A stretch of DNA of 5,507 nucleotides from Cyclobacteriaceae bacterium (GTDB lineage: Bacteria; Bacteroidota; Bacteroidia; Cytophagales; Cyclobacteriaceae). Positions 1-5,507 of this stretch are shown in pieces (the first letter of the stretch is position 1; every line of letters starts with the position of its first letter). The notes beneath the pieces were generated by a model that searched no databases, had not been told where the DNA came from, and saw nothing but the letters and a program-made list of their open reading frames with translations. The stretch spans positions 1-5,507 of the forward strand of contig CANHCD010000156.1 in the NCBI GenBank assembly GCA_947458795.1. Direction: 5' to 3'. A program made the translations under genes and the position numbers.

Positions 1-93
1 ATTCGCCTTGTGGAAGGGGATCATAACATTGATTGTAAAATAGATGGATTTGGATCCATGGCCCTCAAGTCTGAATTTGTCAGAAAATCATAA
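1..93 (+). CDS. 3' end of a gene, possibly fumarylacetoacetate hydrolase family (partial)
   Basis: An open frame enters from the left edge and ends at TAA (91-93), giving the last 30 residues of a protein. It is the only plus-strand frame without an earlier stop. The tail contains L-V-E-G-D followed by I-D-C-K-I-D-G-F-G and ends in F-V-R-K-S. The spacing of G-D and then an I-D-G-x-G turn resembles the C-terminal strand of fumarylacetoacetate hydrolase (FAH) family enzymes, which usually read G-D-x-x-x-x-x-I-E-G-x-G. This is a weak family guess from a short tail. A hotdog-fold dehydratase or thioesterase, or an unrelated protein, is also possible. The gene converges on ald and is followed about 50 bases later by a hairpin that could terminate both transcripts. 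Confidence 0.4.
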   Translation: MRLVEGDHNIDCKIDGFGSMALKSEFVRKS

Positions 94-141
94 TTCCATC
101 CACTCGTTCGGTAGTCCTTAACTCACTGTTGATCTAAAACA

Positions 142-174
142 AAAAATCCCATCGAATGCCTCGAAGGGATTTTT
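142..174. terminator. Hairpin terminator between the convergent partial gene and ald
   Basis: AAAAATCCC (142-150) pairs with GGGATTTTT (166-174). Inside it TCGA (152-155) pairs with TCGA (161-164) across one A-A mismatch, leaving a five-base loop. Read on the minus strand the stem ends in six T followed by GTTTT, so it best serves ald, whose stop codon lies 19 bases away. On the plus strand the T-run is five bases, so it may also end the upstream gene. It is a Rho-independent type structure judged by eye, with no folding energy calculated. Confidence 0.75.
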
Positions 175-193
175 CGTGAAACCTCTTTTTCGT

Positions 194-1309
194 TTAGGAA
201 AGGTACTTTTCAACCGGAGTGTAAGGCATAGAAAATGCTTCCGCTACGGCCTTGTACACAATATCGCCTTGGATTACATTTAGTCCGGGTACCAGATCCG
301 CATTTTCTTGTGCTGCCTTCTTCCATCCCTTATCCGCCAACTGAATGGCATATGGAAGGGTGGCGTTGGTTAGCGCTAGGGTAGAAGTGTAGGGAACAGC
401 TCCAGGCATATTGGCCACGCAATAATGCACTACATCATCGATGACGTAGGTAGGGTTTTCATGCGTAGTAGGCTTGCAGGTTTCAATACATCCACCCTGG
501 TCTACTGCCACATCCACCACTACGGCACCCTTTTTCATGTCCTTCAACATTTCTTTGGTGATCAAGTGAGGAGCTTTGGCTCCAGGAATCAACACTGCAC
601 CAATAATTAGGTCAGCTTGCTTGATCTGCTCCCGAATGTTGAACTCATTAGACATCATGGTCTTTACGTTGGCAGGCATCACATCTGCTAGGTAGCGCAT
701 TCTAGGAAGAGACAAATCCATGATGATTACGTCTGCACCCAATCCAGCAGCCATCCAGGCAGCCTGAGTACCTACGATGCCACCGCCAAGAATAAGAACT
801 TTTGCAGGAAGCACACCTGGTACACCTCCCAATAAAATCCCTCTTCCTCCAAGCGGCTTTTCTAGGTAGTTGGCTCCTTTTTGGATGGCCATTCTTCCTG
901 CTACTTCTGACATGGGAACAAGTAGGGGTAGGCTTCGATCGGCTTTTTCAACCGTTTCATAGGCCAAGCAAATTGCTTTACTCGCCACCATTGCCTTGGT
1001 CAAAGGCTCATAGGAAGCAAAGTGAAAGTAAGTAAATAGAAGTTGATTCGGCTTGATCAACTTGTATTCTGATTCAATCGGCTCTTTCACCTTCATGATC
1101 ATTTCCGCAATTTGGTAGGTAGCTTCGATGCTTGGTAGCAAGCTAGCTCCAACGGCGCTGTAGTCTTGGTCAGAAAAACCACTTCCAAGTCCTGCACTTT
1201 GCTGAACATAAACTTGATGGCCTCTTTTGATTAATTCTTTTGCACCCGCAGGAGTGAGGGCAACTCGGTTTTCGTTGTTTTTGATTTCCTTAGGAACACC
1301 TATAATCAT
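194..1309 (-). CDS. ald: Alanine dehydrogenase (NAD-dependent)
   Basis: This cytoplasmic enzyme oxidatively deaminates L-alanine to pyruvate and ammonium with NAD, and can run in reverse. The product is 371 residues, the usual family length, and begins M-I-I-G-V-P-K-E-I-K as the family does. Residues matching those described for the Mycobacterium tuberculosis enzyme are present at the same numbers: Arg15 and Lys75 (in M-K-V-K-E-P) for pyruvate binding, and His96 (Y-F-H-F) and Asp270 (D-V-A-V-D) for catalysis. The Rossmann nucleotide loop is G175-G-G-I-V-G180, and Asp198 sits where the adenine ribose is bound. A conserved M-P-G-A-V-P-Y-T-S-T block follows at 301-310. No Shine-Dalgarno sequence precedes the ATG, as is normal in Bacteroidota. 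It is transcribed alone, divergently from the E1 gene. No defect is seen. The nearest alternative, the transhydrogenase alpha subunit PntA, is excluded by length and the catalytic set. Confidence 0.96.
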   Translation of the reverse strand: MIIGVPKEIKNNENRVALTPAGAKELIKRGHQVYVQQSAGLGSGFSDQDYSAVGASLLPSIEATYQIAEMIMKVKEPIESEYKLIKPNQLLFTYFHFASYEPLTKAMVASKAICLAYETVEKADRSLPLLVPMSEVAGRMAIQKGANYLEKPLGGRGILLGGVPGVLPAKVLILGGGIVGTQAAWMAAGLGADVIIMDLSLPRMRYLADVMPANVKTMMSNEFNIREQIKQADLIIGAVLIPGAKAPHLITKEMLKDMKKGAVVVDVAVDQGGCIETCKPTTHENPTYVIDDVVHYCVANMPGAVPYTSTLALTNATLPYAIQLADKGWKKAAQENADLVPGLNVIQGDIVYKAVAEAFSMPYTPVEKYLS

Positions 1310-1341
1310 GGCTAAGTTGATTTGGATTTATACTCGTGCCG

Positions 1342-1349
1342 CAAAGATA
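1342..1349 (-). promoter_or_regulatory. Candidate -7 element of the ald promoter
   Basis: On the minus strand these bases read TATCTTTG, an exact match to the Bacteroidota -7 consensus TAnnTTTG. The element lies 32 bases upstream of the ald ATG, which would give a leader of roughly 25 bases. No TTTG is present at the usual distance upstream, so the -33 half is missing or degenerate and the call rests on the -7 element alone. Confidence 0.5.
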
Positions 1350-1569
1350 GGAATCAAAATACGTTTGAGCAGCTAGGTTTGAAATACTATTTGGCAGGTA
1401 TTCTGTTTTTAATGAATTTTCAAAAGTTTATTCCTTTTTAACCAATTAACCCCCACTAAATTTTAAAAATGAAGGGATTCTGAAAAAATCTTTTGATTTT
1501 TTTTTAAAATGATGCAAAAAATCAACACCAAATAATTCAAAAGATTACTCATCTAAAAAATTGTATTTA

Positions 1570-1619
1570 ACTAAAAATAAAGAATAATATTTGGTTATTT
1601 TTAATAATTACTAAAAATA
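1570..1619. repeat. Overlapping direct and inverted AT-rich repeats
   Basis: ACTAAAAATA occurs at 1570-1579 and again at 1610-1619, exactly 40 bases apart, or about four helical turns. Between them TTATTTTTA (1595-1603) is the reverse complement of TAAAAATAA (1572-1580), giving a 9-base inverted repeat with a 14-base centre. The words are present as described, but in sequence this AT-rich they may be chance. They could be binding half-sites for a regulator shared by ald and the E1 gene, which is inference only. Confidence 0.35.
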
Positions 1620-1653
1620 CCAAATTTTAAATGGGTAAATACTTCGATTAAAA

Positions 1654-1684
1654 TTTGCACATCCACAGTTAATGTCTATTTTTG
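1654..1684 (+). promoter_or_regulatory. Bacteroidota-type promoter of the E1 gene
   Basis: TTTG at 1654-1657 and TATTTTTG at 1677-1684 are exact matches to the -33 (TTTG) and -7 (TAnnTTTG) elements of the Bacteroidota primary sigma factor. They are separated by 19 bases, within the usual spacing. The predicted start is near 1690, leaving a leader of about 40 bases before the ATG at 1731. The leader shows no Shine-Dalgarno sequence. Confidence 0.7.
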
Positions 1685-1730
1685 ACAGGCTTTTATAAAC
1701 CCAAATAGTAACGATTGGATAATTCAACCT

Positions 1731-4142
1731 ATGGCGGGAAAATCTCAAGATAAAGTGCAGGAGGGGTACAGCATCCAGCAGAACCAGGTTTTAGAGGACT
1801 TCAGATGGGCATTAACGAGTAGACATGCTTCCTTAATGGGAAGGAAAGAGGTGTTTATGGGAAAGGCCAAATTTGGAATTTTTGGAGATGGCAAGGAGCT
1901 TGCCCAAGTAGCCATGGCTCGAGCCTTTCAAAAGGGAGATTTTAGAGCAGGTTACTACCGAGATCAAACCTTTATGATGGCCTTGGGTGAATTAACTGTT
2001 CAGCAGTATTTTGCGCAACTCTATGCACATACCAATGTAGAAGCAGATCCTGCCAGCGCCGGGCGTTTAATGAATGGGCATTTTGCTACCAGATTTCTAA
2101 ACGAAGATGGAAGCTGGAAATCCTTGACTTCTCAATACAATGCCGCAGCGGATGTTTCACCAACAGCTGCTCAAATGCCCAAGCTCTTGGGTTTGGCTTT
2201 TGCCTCCAAACTTTTCAGAAACAACAAGGGATTGAAGGATCTGACTGATTTTTCAGTCAATGGCAATGAGGTTGCCTGGGGAACCATTGGAAATGCCTCG
2301 ACTTCAGAGGGTATGTTTTTTGAAACCATGAATGCTGCAGGGGTACTTCAAGTGCCGATGGTTGTTGCTATTTGGGATGATGGATTTGGGATTTCTGTTC
2401 CACAAGAATTTCATACTACTAAAGGAAGTATTTCAGAAGCATTGCTTGGTTTCCAACGCACCGACACCGAAAAAGGATTTGAAATTTTACGCGTAAAAGG
2501 TTGGGATTACGAAGGCTTAATGCAAGCATTTGAGTCTGCAGGACAATTGGCAAGAGAATCTCATGTTCCGGTCCTTCTGCATGTGGAAGAGATGACCCAG
2601 CCCCAAGGCCATTCTACCTCTGGTTCGCATGAACGATACAAGAGTAAGGAACGATTGCAATGGGAAAACGATTGGGATTGCATTCTTAAATTCAAGGAAT
2701 ACATCATCTCTTCGGGATATGCTACTATAGATCACCTAGATGAGATTGAGGCAGCGGTAAAAGTTGAGGTGAAGCGACAGAAAGATGCTGCTTGGGCTGC
2801 ATTTTCTGGAGAAATTAAATCAGAACTTGAAGAGGTGCTTTCGCTGATTCGAAGTACAGCCGAAAAATCTTCCCGTAAGGTCCTATTGATTCAACTTGCG
2901 GATGATTTGAAAAAAACCATCAACCCAATTCGTAAAGATGTAGTTAGCACGGTTAGAAAGGTTTTGTTTTTGATTCGCGCTGAGGGAGAAGGGATCAAAA
3001 AAGAATTGAAGGACTGGTATATCCAGCATCAGGAGAAAAATTTCGACCGATACAATAGTCATTTGTATAGTCAAACTGAGGATGCAGTTTCTCAGGCTCA
3101 AGTTATTCCTGCTCAGGTAAATGAGAATTCACCCATGGTGGATGGTCGTGAGATTTTACAAGCATTTTTTGATTATTCGCTCGAGCACAATCCTCGATTC
3201 TTTGCTTTTGGGGAAGATGTAGGTAAAATCGGCGATGTCAATCAGGCATTTGCAGGCCTTCAAGCAAAATATGGAGAATGGCGCGTGATGGACACCAGCA
3301 TTAGAGAGTGTACCATCATTGGTCAAGGCATTGGAGCTGCTATGCGAGGTCTCCGTCCGATGGCAGAAATCCAGTACCTAGATTACCTTCTTTATGCCAT
3401 TCAACTGCTCTCTGATGATTTGGCTACGTTGACCTACCGAACCAAAGGAGGCCAAAAAGCTCCTTTAATTGTTCGTACCAGAGGACATCGCCTGGAAGGT
3501 GTTTGGCATTCTGGATCTCCAATGGGCATGATTTTATCCAGCCTAAGGGGAATGATCGTTTGCGTGCCAAGAAACATGACACAAGCAGCAGGGATGTATG
3601 CTGCCCTTCTGCAGTCCGATGAACCTGCTTTGGTGATTGAATGCTTGAATGGGTATCGACTAAAAGAACAAATGCCTCAAAATATTGGGCAATACACGGT
3701 ACCTATGGGGATTCCAGAAGTTCTCCGGGAAGGAAATGATTTAACGGTAGTCACCTACGGCAGCATGTGCCGAATTGTGATGGATGCAGCCGCTGAACTT
3801 GCGGAAATTGGACTATCCTTGGAAGTGATTGATGTGCAAACCTTACTTCCCTTCGATACGCAAGGCATTATTGGCAATTCAATTCAAAAAACCAATCGGG
3901 TTCTCTTTGCTGATGAAGATGTCCCTGGAGGAGGTTCTGCCTTTATGTTGCAGCAAGTATTGGATAATCAAAACGTGTATTCCTATTTGGATGCGGCTCC
4001 ACAAACCTTGGCAGCCCAAGCGCATCGTCCTGCTTACTCCACGGATGGGGATTATTTCTCAAAGCCTAGCGTAGAGGATGTGGTAGAGAAAGTGTATCAG
4101 ATCATGCACGAATCCAATCCGAAAAAATATCCAGCCTTGTAA
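1731..4142 (+). CDS. Fused E1 alpha/beta subunit of a 2-oxoacid (probably branched-chain) dehydrogenase complex
   Basis: This is the thiamine-diphosphate (ThDP)-dependent E1. It decarboxylates a 2-oxo acid and passes the acyl group to the lipoyl arm of E2 in the cytoplasm. The 803 residues join both E1 chains. The alpha-type domain (about 20-310) has the cofactor region G187-N-A-S-T-S-E-G, W-D216-D-G-F-G-I-S, and the loop G-H294-S-T-S-G, equivalent to the His-Ser loop of human BCKDHA. A helix-rich charged linker covers about 330-465. The beta-type pyrimidine-binding domain (470-640) carries F-G-E495-D-V-G, where Glu activates ThDP, and H593-S-G-S-P, matching the beta His-Ser-x-Ser-Pro. A transketolase C-terminal domain follows (about 660-785, with A-D-E-D-V-P-G-G-G at 727-735). 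Branched-chain specificity is inferred from overall style; pyruvate or another 2-oxo acid is possible. The first two ThDP motif positions differ from the canonical ones (see findings). E2 and E3 are not in the window. The start codon follows a strong promoter; Met36 and Met43 would cut into the conserved N-terminal part. Confidence 0.9.
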   Translation: MAGKSQDKVQEGYSIQQNQVLEDFRWALTSRHASLMGRKEVFMGKAKFGIFGDGKELAQVAMARAFQKGDFRAGYYRDQTFMMALGELTVQQYFAQLYAHTNVEADPASAGRLMNGHFATRFLNEDGSWKSLTSQYNAAADVSPTAAQMPKLLGLAFASKLFRNNKGLKDLTDFSVNGNEVAWGTIGNASTSEGMFFETMNAAGVLQVPMVVAIWDDGFGISVPQEFHTTKGSISEALLGFQRTDTEKGFEILRVKGWDYEGLMQAFESAGQLARESHVPVLLHVEEMTQPQGHSTSGSHERYKSKERLQWENDWDCILKFKEYIISSGYATIDHLDEIEAAVKVEVKRQKDAAWAAFSGEIKSELEEVLSLIRSTAEKSSRKVLLIQLADDLKKTINPIRKDVVSTVRKVLFLIRAEGEGIKKELKDWYIQHQEKNFDRYNSHLYSQTEDAVSQAQVIPAQVNENSPMVDGREILQAFFDYSLEHNPRFFAFGEDVGKIGDVNQAFAGLQAKYGEWRVMDTSIRECTIIGQGIGAAMRGLRPMAEIQYLDYLLYAIQLLSDDLATLTYRTKGGQKAPLIVRTRGHRLEGVWHSGSPMGMILSSLRGMIVCVPRNMTQAAGMYAALLQSDEPALVIECLNGYRLKEQMPQNIGQYTVPMGIPEVLREGNDLTVVTYGSMCRIVMDAAAELAEIGLSLEVIDVQTLLPFDTQGIIGNSIQKTNRVLFADEDVPGGGSAFMLQQVLDNQNVYSYLDAAPQTLAAQAHRPAYSTDGDYFSKPSVEDVVEKVYQIMHESNPKKYPAL

Positions 4143-4144
4143 AC

Positions 4145-4174
4145 AAAAAAAGCTAGTTTAAACTAGCTTTTTTT
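4145..4174. terminator. Bidirectional terminator, perfect 30-base palindrome
   Basis: The left arm (4145-4159, seven A then GCTAGTTT) is the exact reverse complement of the right arm (4160-4174, AAACTAGC then seven T). As RNA it folds into a stem with a tight TTAA-type loop and a U-tract on either strand. It starts two bases after the E1 stop codon and its last two bases lie inside the TAA of the convergent lipoprotein gene, so both transcripts would end within it. Confidence 0.88.
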
Positions 4175-4847
4175 ATTTCCGAGTGATCTGCTTGAGGGTC
4201 AATGAATTACTTGAAACTTCATTTGATCGATTGAGCGCACGGTCTTGGATTTGTACATCTATCCGTAGCGTATCGGTTCTAAAGATGGACTCCCATCCTG
4301 AGGAAAGCATGCGGTAGGTGATTTTTCCTTCTACTGCCTGACCGATTTCTGTGGTCAAGATTCTCGGAAATCTTCCATTGAACGTGGTGTAGAATGGCGG
4401 GTCTTGCCATCTGAATTCCCTGAATTGTCCGTTTCGCTTGATGAAGAAGCGAACAAAAATATTGTATTGGTTGTCGTTTTTTTCAACCCAGAGCGTGTCC
4501 TTGAAGATGGTATTATTTACAATGGGATCAATGACCCAATCGATGGGATTGTAACGCGGAGCGGTAGTTGGCCTTCTAGAGTAGGTAATAAAGTTTCCAG
4601 CGGCATCTTTTTTGTAAATGAGTGGGTTGAAAGGGGGGTTGATGTCAGTCGCCGACAATCCCAAATCTCCTTCAGCATCTTTAAAGTTGAGAGTTAACAG
4701 CAAAGAATCTTGTCCAGGTGTTCCTACATATTCCAAACTCGAAAATTCAATTTCAGGCGTACTCGGAAAATTCTCTGGTGGGCTGATACAGGAGTATCCC
4801 AACAGAGCAAAACCAAACAATAAGTAAGAATAGTTTTTCAAACGCAT
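4173..4847 (-). CDS. Predicted surface lipoprotein with Ig-like features, function unknown
   Basis: The 224-residue product starts with Arg2 and Lys4, a hydrophobic stretch at about 8-17, and L-G-Y-S-C20. This is a signal peptide with a relaxed lipobox of the kind common in Bacteroidota, so Cys20 is the probable lipidated residue. The mature part begins I-S-P-P-E-N, then a probable beta-rich domain. It has F-K-D-A-E-G-D-L-G at 55-63, an acidic turn frequent in Bacteroidota lipoproteins, F-N-G-R-F-P-R at 156-162, and near the end D-R-A-L-N-R-S-N at 202-209, which resembles the D-x-A-G-N-x-S last-strand motif of bacterial Ig-like domains. No catalytic motif is visible and I recognise no named family. 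It appears monocistronic, converging on the E1 gene and divergent from the acyltransferase gene. No Shine-Dalgarno sequence precedes the ATG. Coding is well supported, function is not. Confidence 0.85.
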   Translation of the reverse strand: MRLKNYSYLLFGFALLGYSCISPPENFPSTPEIEFSSLEYVGTPGQDSLLLTLNFKDAEGDLGLSATDINPPFNPLIYKKDAAGNFITYSRRPTTAPRYNPIDWVIDPIVNNTIFKDTLWVEKNDNQYNIFVRFFIKRNGQFREFRWQDPPFYTTFNGRFPRILTTEIGQAVEGKITYRMLSSGWESIFRTDTLRIDVQIQDRALNRSNEVSSNSLTLKQITRK

Positions 4848-4915
4848 GGATGAAGGTACATTTACATTTCGAAACTAGGTAAGAGCACCGTAAGGAGAGC
4901 CCAAGATATAAAACG
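4848..4915. promoter_or_regulatory. Short divergent promoter region (weak candidates)
   Basis: Only 68 bases separate the lipoprotein and acyltransferase starts, so any promoters must overlap. Around the palindrome TTTCGAAA (4867-4874), the plus strand reads TACATTTC (4863-4870) and the minus strand reads TAGTTTCG (4877-4870). Each matches the TAnnTTTG -7 consensus at seven of eight bases. Neither has a TTTG at the -33 distance, so both are weak. Confidence 0.3.
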
Positions 4916-5507
4916 ATGCAGGAATTTAAAAGTTTTTCAAAAAGGTTGGAAACCTTGACTTTGGATCAGTTTGAAGATTTTGCACTTGAATTGGTTCAGT
5001 TTCAAGCTCAAACTAACCCCATTTACGGGGCTTACCTGCAAGCTAGAAAAATTAATCCTGCGGGCATCCAAAAACTCGAAGATATCCCTTTTTTGCCGAT
5101 TCAATTTTTCAAAGATGCCTCCGTTTTCTGTGGCAGCACCGATGCGATCACGCAAACTTACAGTAGTAGTGGCACTACAGGGACCATTACCAGCAAACAT
5201 TTGCTTTGGTCCGAGGAATTTTACCTCGATCATGCGCAGCGCTTATTTGAAAAAGAGTATGGTTCCTTATCGGATTTTCACGTGCTAGCTTTGCTGCCTG
5301 CATACTTGGAACGGCCAGGAAGTAGCCTAGTCGCTATGGCCAGTCATTTCATTCGTAAAAGTAATTCTGATGCCTCTGGTTTTTACTTGTATAACCAAGA
5401 GGAGCTCCTGCAGCAGCTAGGCACTCTTGCCCATGGAGATCGAAAAGTACGTCTTTTGGGAGTGACATTTGCGCTCTTGGATTTGGCTGAATCCTCAGCA
5501 GTTTTTG
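4916..5507 (+). CDS. LuxE/PaaK-type acyltransferase or acyl-protein synthetase (5' part, truncated by the window edge)
   Basis: An open frame runs from ATG 4916 to the right edge without a stop, giving 197 residues. It has Y82-S-S-S-G-T-T-G89, the nucleotide-binding loop of adenylate-forming enzymes. Around it are L-E-D-I-P-F-L-P-I-Q-F-F-K (54-66) and L-L-P-A-Y-L-E-R-P-G-S-S-L-V (126-139), both arranged as in the LuxE/acyl-protein synthetase family. Full-length relatives are about 320-330 residues, so roughly 130 residues are missing. The family activates a carboxylic acid as acyl-adenylate and transfers the acyl group; the substrate here is unknown. An in-frame stop at 4880-4882 and no earlier start codon fix the start at 4916. 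An AAGGAG at 4892-4897 lies too far upstream (18 bases) to act as a normal ribosome binding site. No lux genes are visible beside it. Confidence 0.82.
   Translation, partial: MQEFKSFSKRLETLTLDQFEDFALELVQFQAQTNPIYGAYLQARKINPAGIQKLEDIPFLPIQFFKDASVFCGSTDAITQTYSSSGTTGTITSKHLLWSEEFYLDHAQRLFEKEYGSLSDFHVLALLPAYLERPGSSLVAMASHFIRKSNSDASGFYLYNQEELLQQLGTLAHGDRKVRLLGVTFALLDLAESSAVF

Larger units (their letters stand above)
1310..1730. other. AT-rich divergent intergenic region between ald and the E1 gene
   Basis: These 421 bases hold no convincing gene on either strand, because all frames are broken by frequent stops. The ends carry the two outward promoters. The middle (about 1430-1650) is very AT-rich with long A and T runs. 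It contains an AT stem at 1483-1502 with a TTTT loop, a 9-base inverted repeat and a 10-base direct repeat (listed separately), and several TTTTAAA(A) words at 1461, 1502 and 1625. Such DNA is expected to be flexible or intrinsically bent and is a plausible regulator landing zone, but no known operator is recognised. Confidence 0.7.

Noticed and set aside
425..1035. Two plus-strand open frames (425-610 and 802-1035) opposite ald
   Set aside because: They lie entirely antisense to a well-supported ald gene with every active-site residue in place. Their predicted peptides show no recognisable domain.
1483..1505. Hairpin AAAAAATC-TTTT-GATTTTTT followed by T, resembling a terminator
   Set aside because: The stem has a single G-C pair, lies in the middle of an AT-rich divergent region, and has no gene ending upstream. 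It is best explained by composition.
2517..3101. Minus-strand open frames (2517-2735 and 2883-3101) inside the E1 gene
   Set aside because: They are short, antisense to conserved E1 sequence, and have no promoter or family resemblance.
3829..4074. Plus-strand open frame in another phase within the E1 C-terminal domain
   Set aside because: It overlaps the conserved transketolase C-terminal domain in a different frame, so it is a by-product of the real coding sequence and not a frameshifted piece.
4404..4827. Plus-strand open frames opposite the lipoprotein gene
   Set aside because: The minus-strand reading has a signal peptide, lipobox and family-typical motifs. The antisense peptides show none.
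4892..4897. AAGGAG as a Shine-Dalgarno sequence for the acyltransferase gene
   Set aside because: It is 18 bases from the ATG, too far for normal use, there is no start codon at the right distance, and other genes here lack such sites.
4937..5288. Open frames on both strands within the acyltransferase start (4937-5233 minus, 4971-5288 plus)
   Set aside because: The frame from 4916 carries the S-S-S-G-T-T-G nucleotide loop and remains open to the window edge, so these shorter frames are shadows of it.
4916..5507. A bioluminescence (lux) operon
   Set aside because: Only a LuxE-like fragment is present. The neighbouring gene is a lipoprotein on the other strand and no luciferase or reductase gene is visible.
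1..5507. Mobile element, CRISPR array, tRNA/rRNA or defence system
   Set aside because: No transposase-like coding sequence, terminal inverted repeats, spaced repeat array or cloverleaf-like sequence was seen, and all genes read as ordinary metabolic or envelope genes.

Overview
The window looks like chromosomal DNA of a Bacteroidota, most likely a Cytophagales member related to Algoriphagus or Cyclobacteriaceae. Four things point that way: a fused E1 alpha/beta 2-oxoacid dehydrogenase of the type found in that phylum, promoter elements matching the Bacteroidota form (TTTG, then TAnnTTTG), start codons without Shine-Dalgarno sequences, and a small surface-lipoprotein gene with phylum-typical motifs. 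The genus-level guess is inference from remembered protein style and was not searched.

Layout from left to right. The first 93 bases are the 3' end of a plus-strand gene, possibly of the fumarylacetoacetate hydrolase family. It converges on a minus-strand alanine dehydrogenase gene (ald, 194-1309), and a hairpin terminator at 142-174 lies between them. A 421-base AT-rich divergent intergenic region follows, with a promoter candidate for ald and an exact-consensus promoter for the next gene. The large plus-strand gene (1731-4142) encodes an 803-residue fused E1 component of a branched-chain-type 2-oxoacid dehydrogenase complex. It ends in a perfect 30-base palindromic terminator shared with the convergent minus-strand lipoprotein gene (4173-4847). 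A 68-base divergent gap then leads into the 5' part of a LuxE/PaaK-type acyltransferase gene (4916 onward), which runs off the right edge.

The two central enzymes fit together as amino-acid catabolism. Ald deaminates alanine to pyruvate and NADH. The E1 decarboxylates 2-oxo acids, probably those from valine, leucine and isoleucine, to feed acyl-CoA production. They are transcribed divergently from one intergenic region, so shared control is possible but not shown. The E2 and E3 partners are not in the window. I see no mobile element, CRISPR array, RNA gene or clear new system. The points most worth a second look are the altered thiamine-diphosphate motif and long inter-domain linker of the E1, the uncharacterised lipoprotein, and the LuxE-like enzyme outside any lux context.
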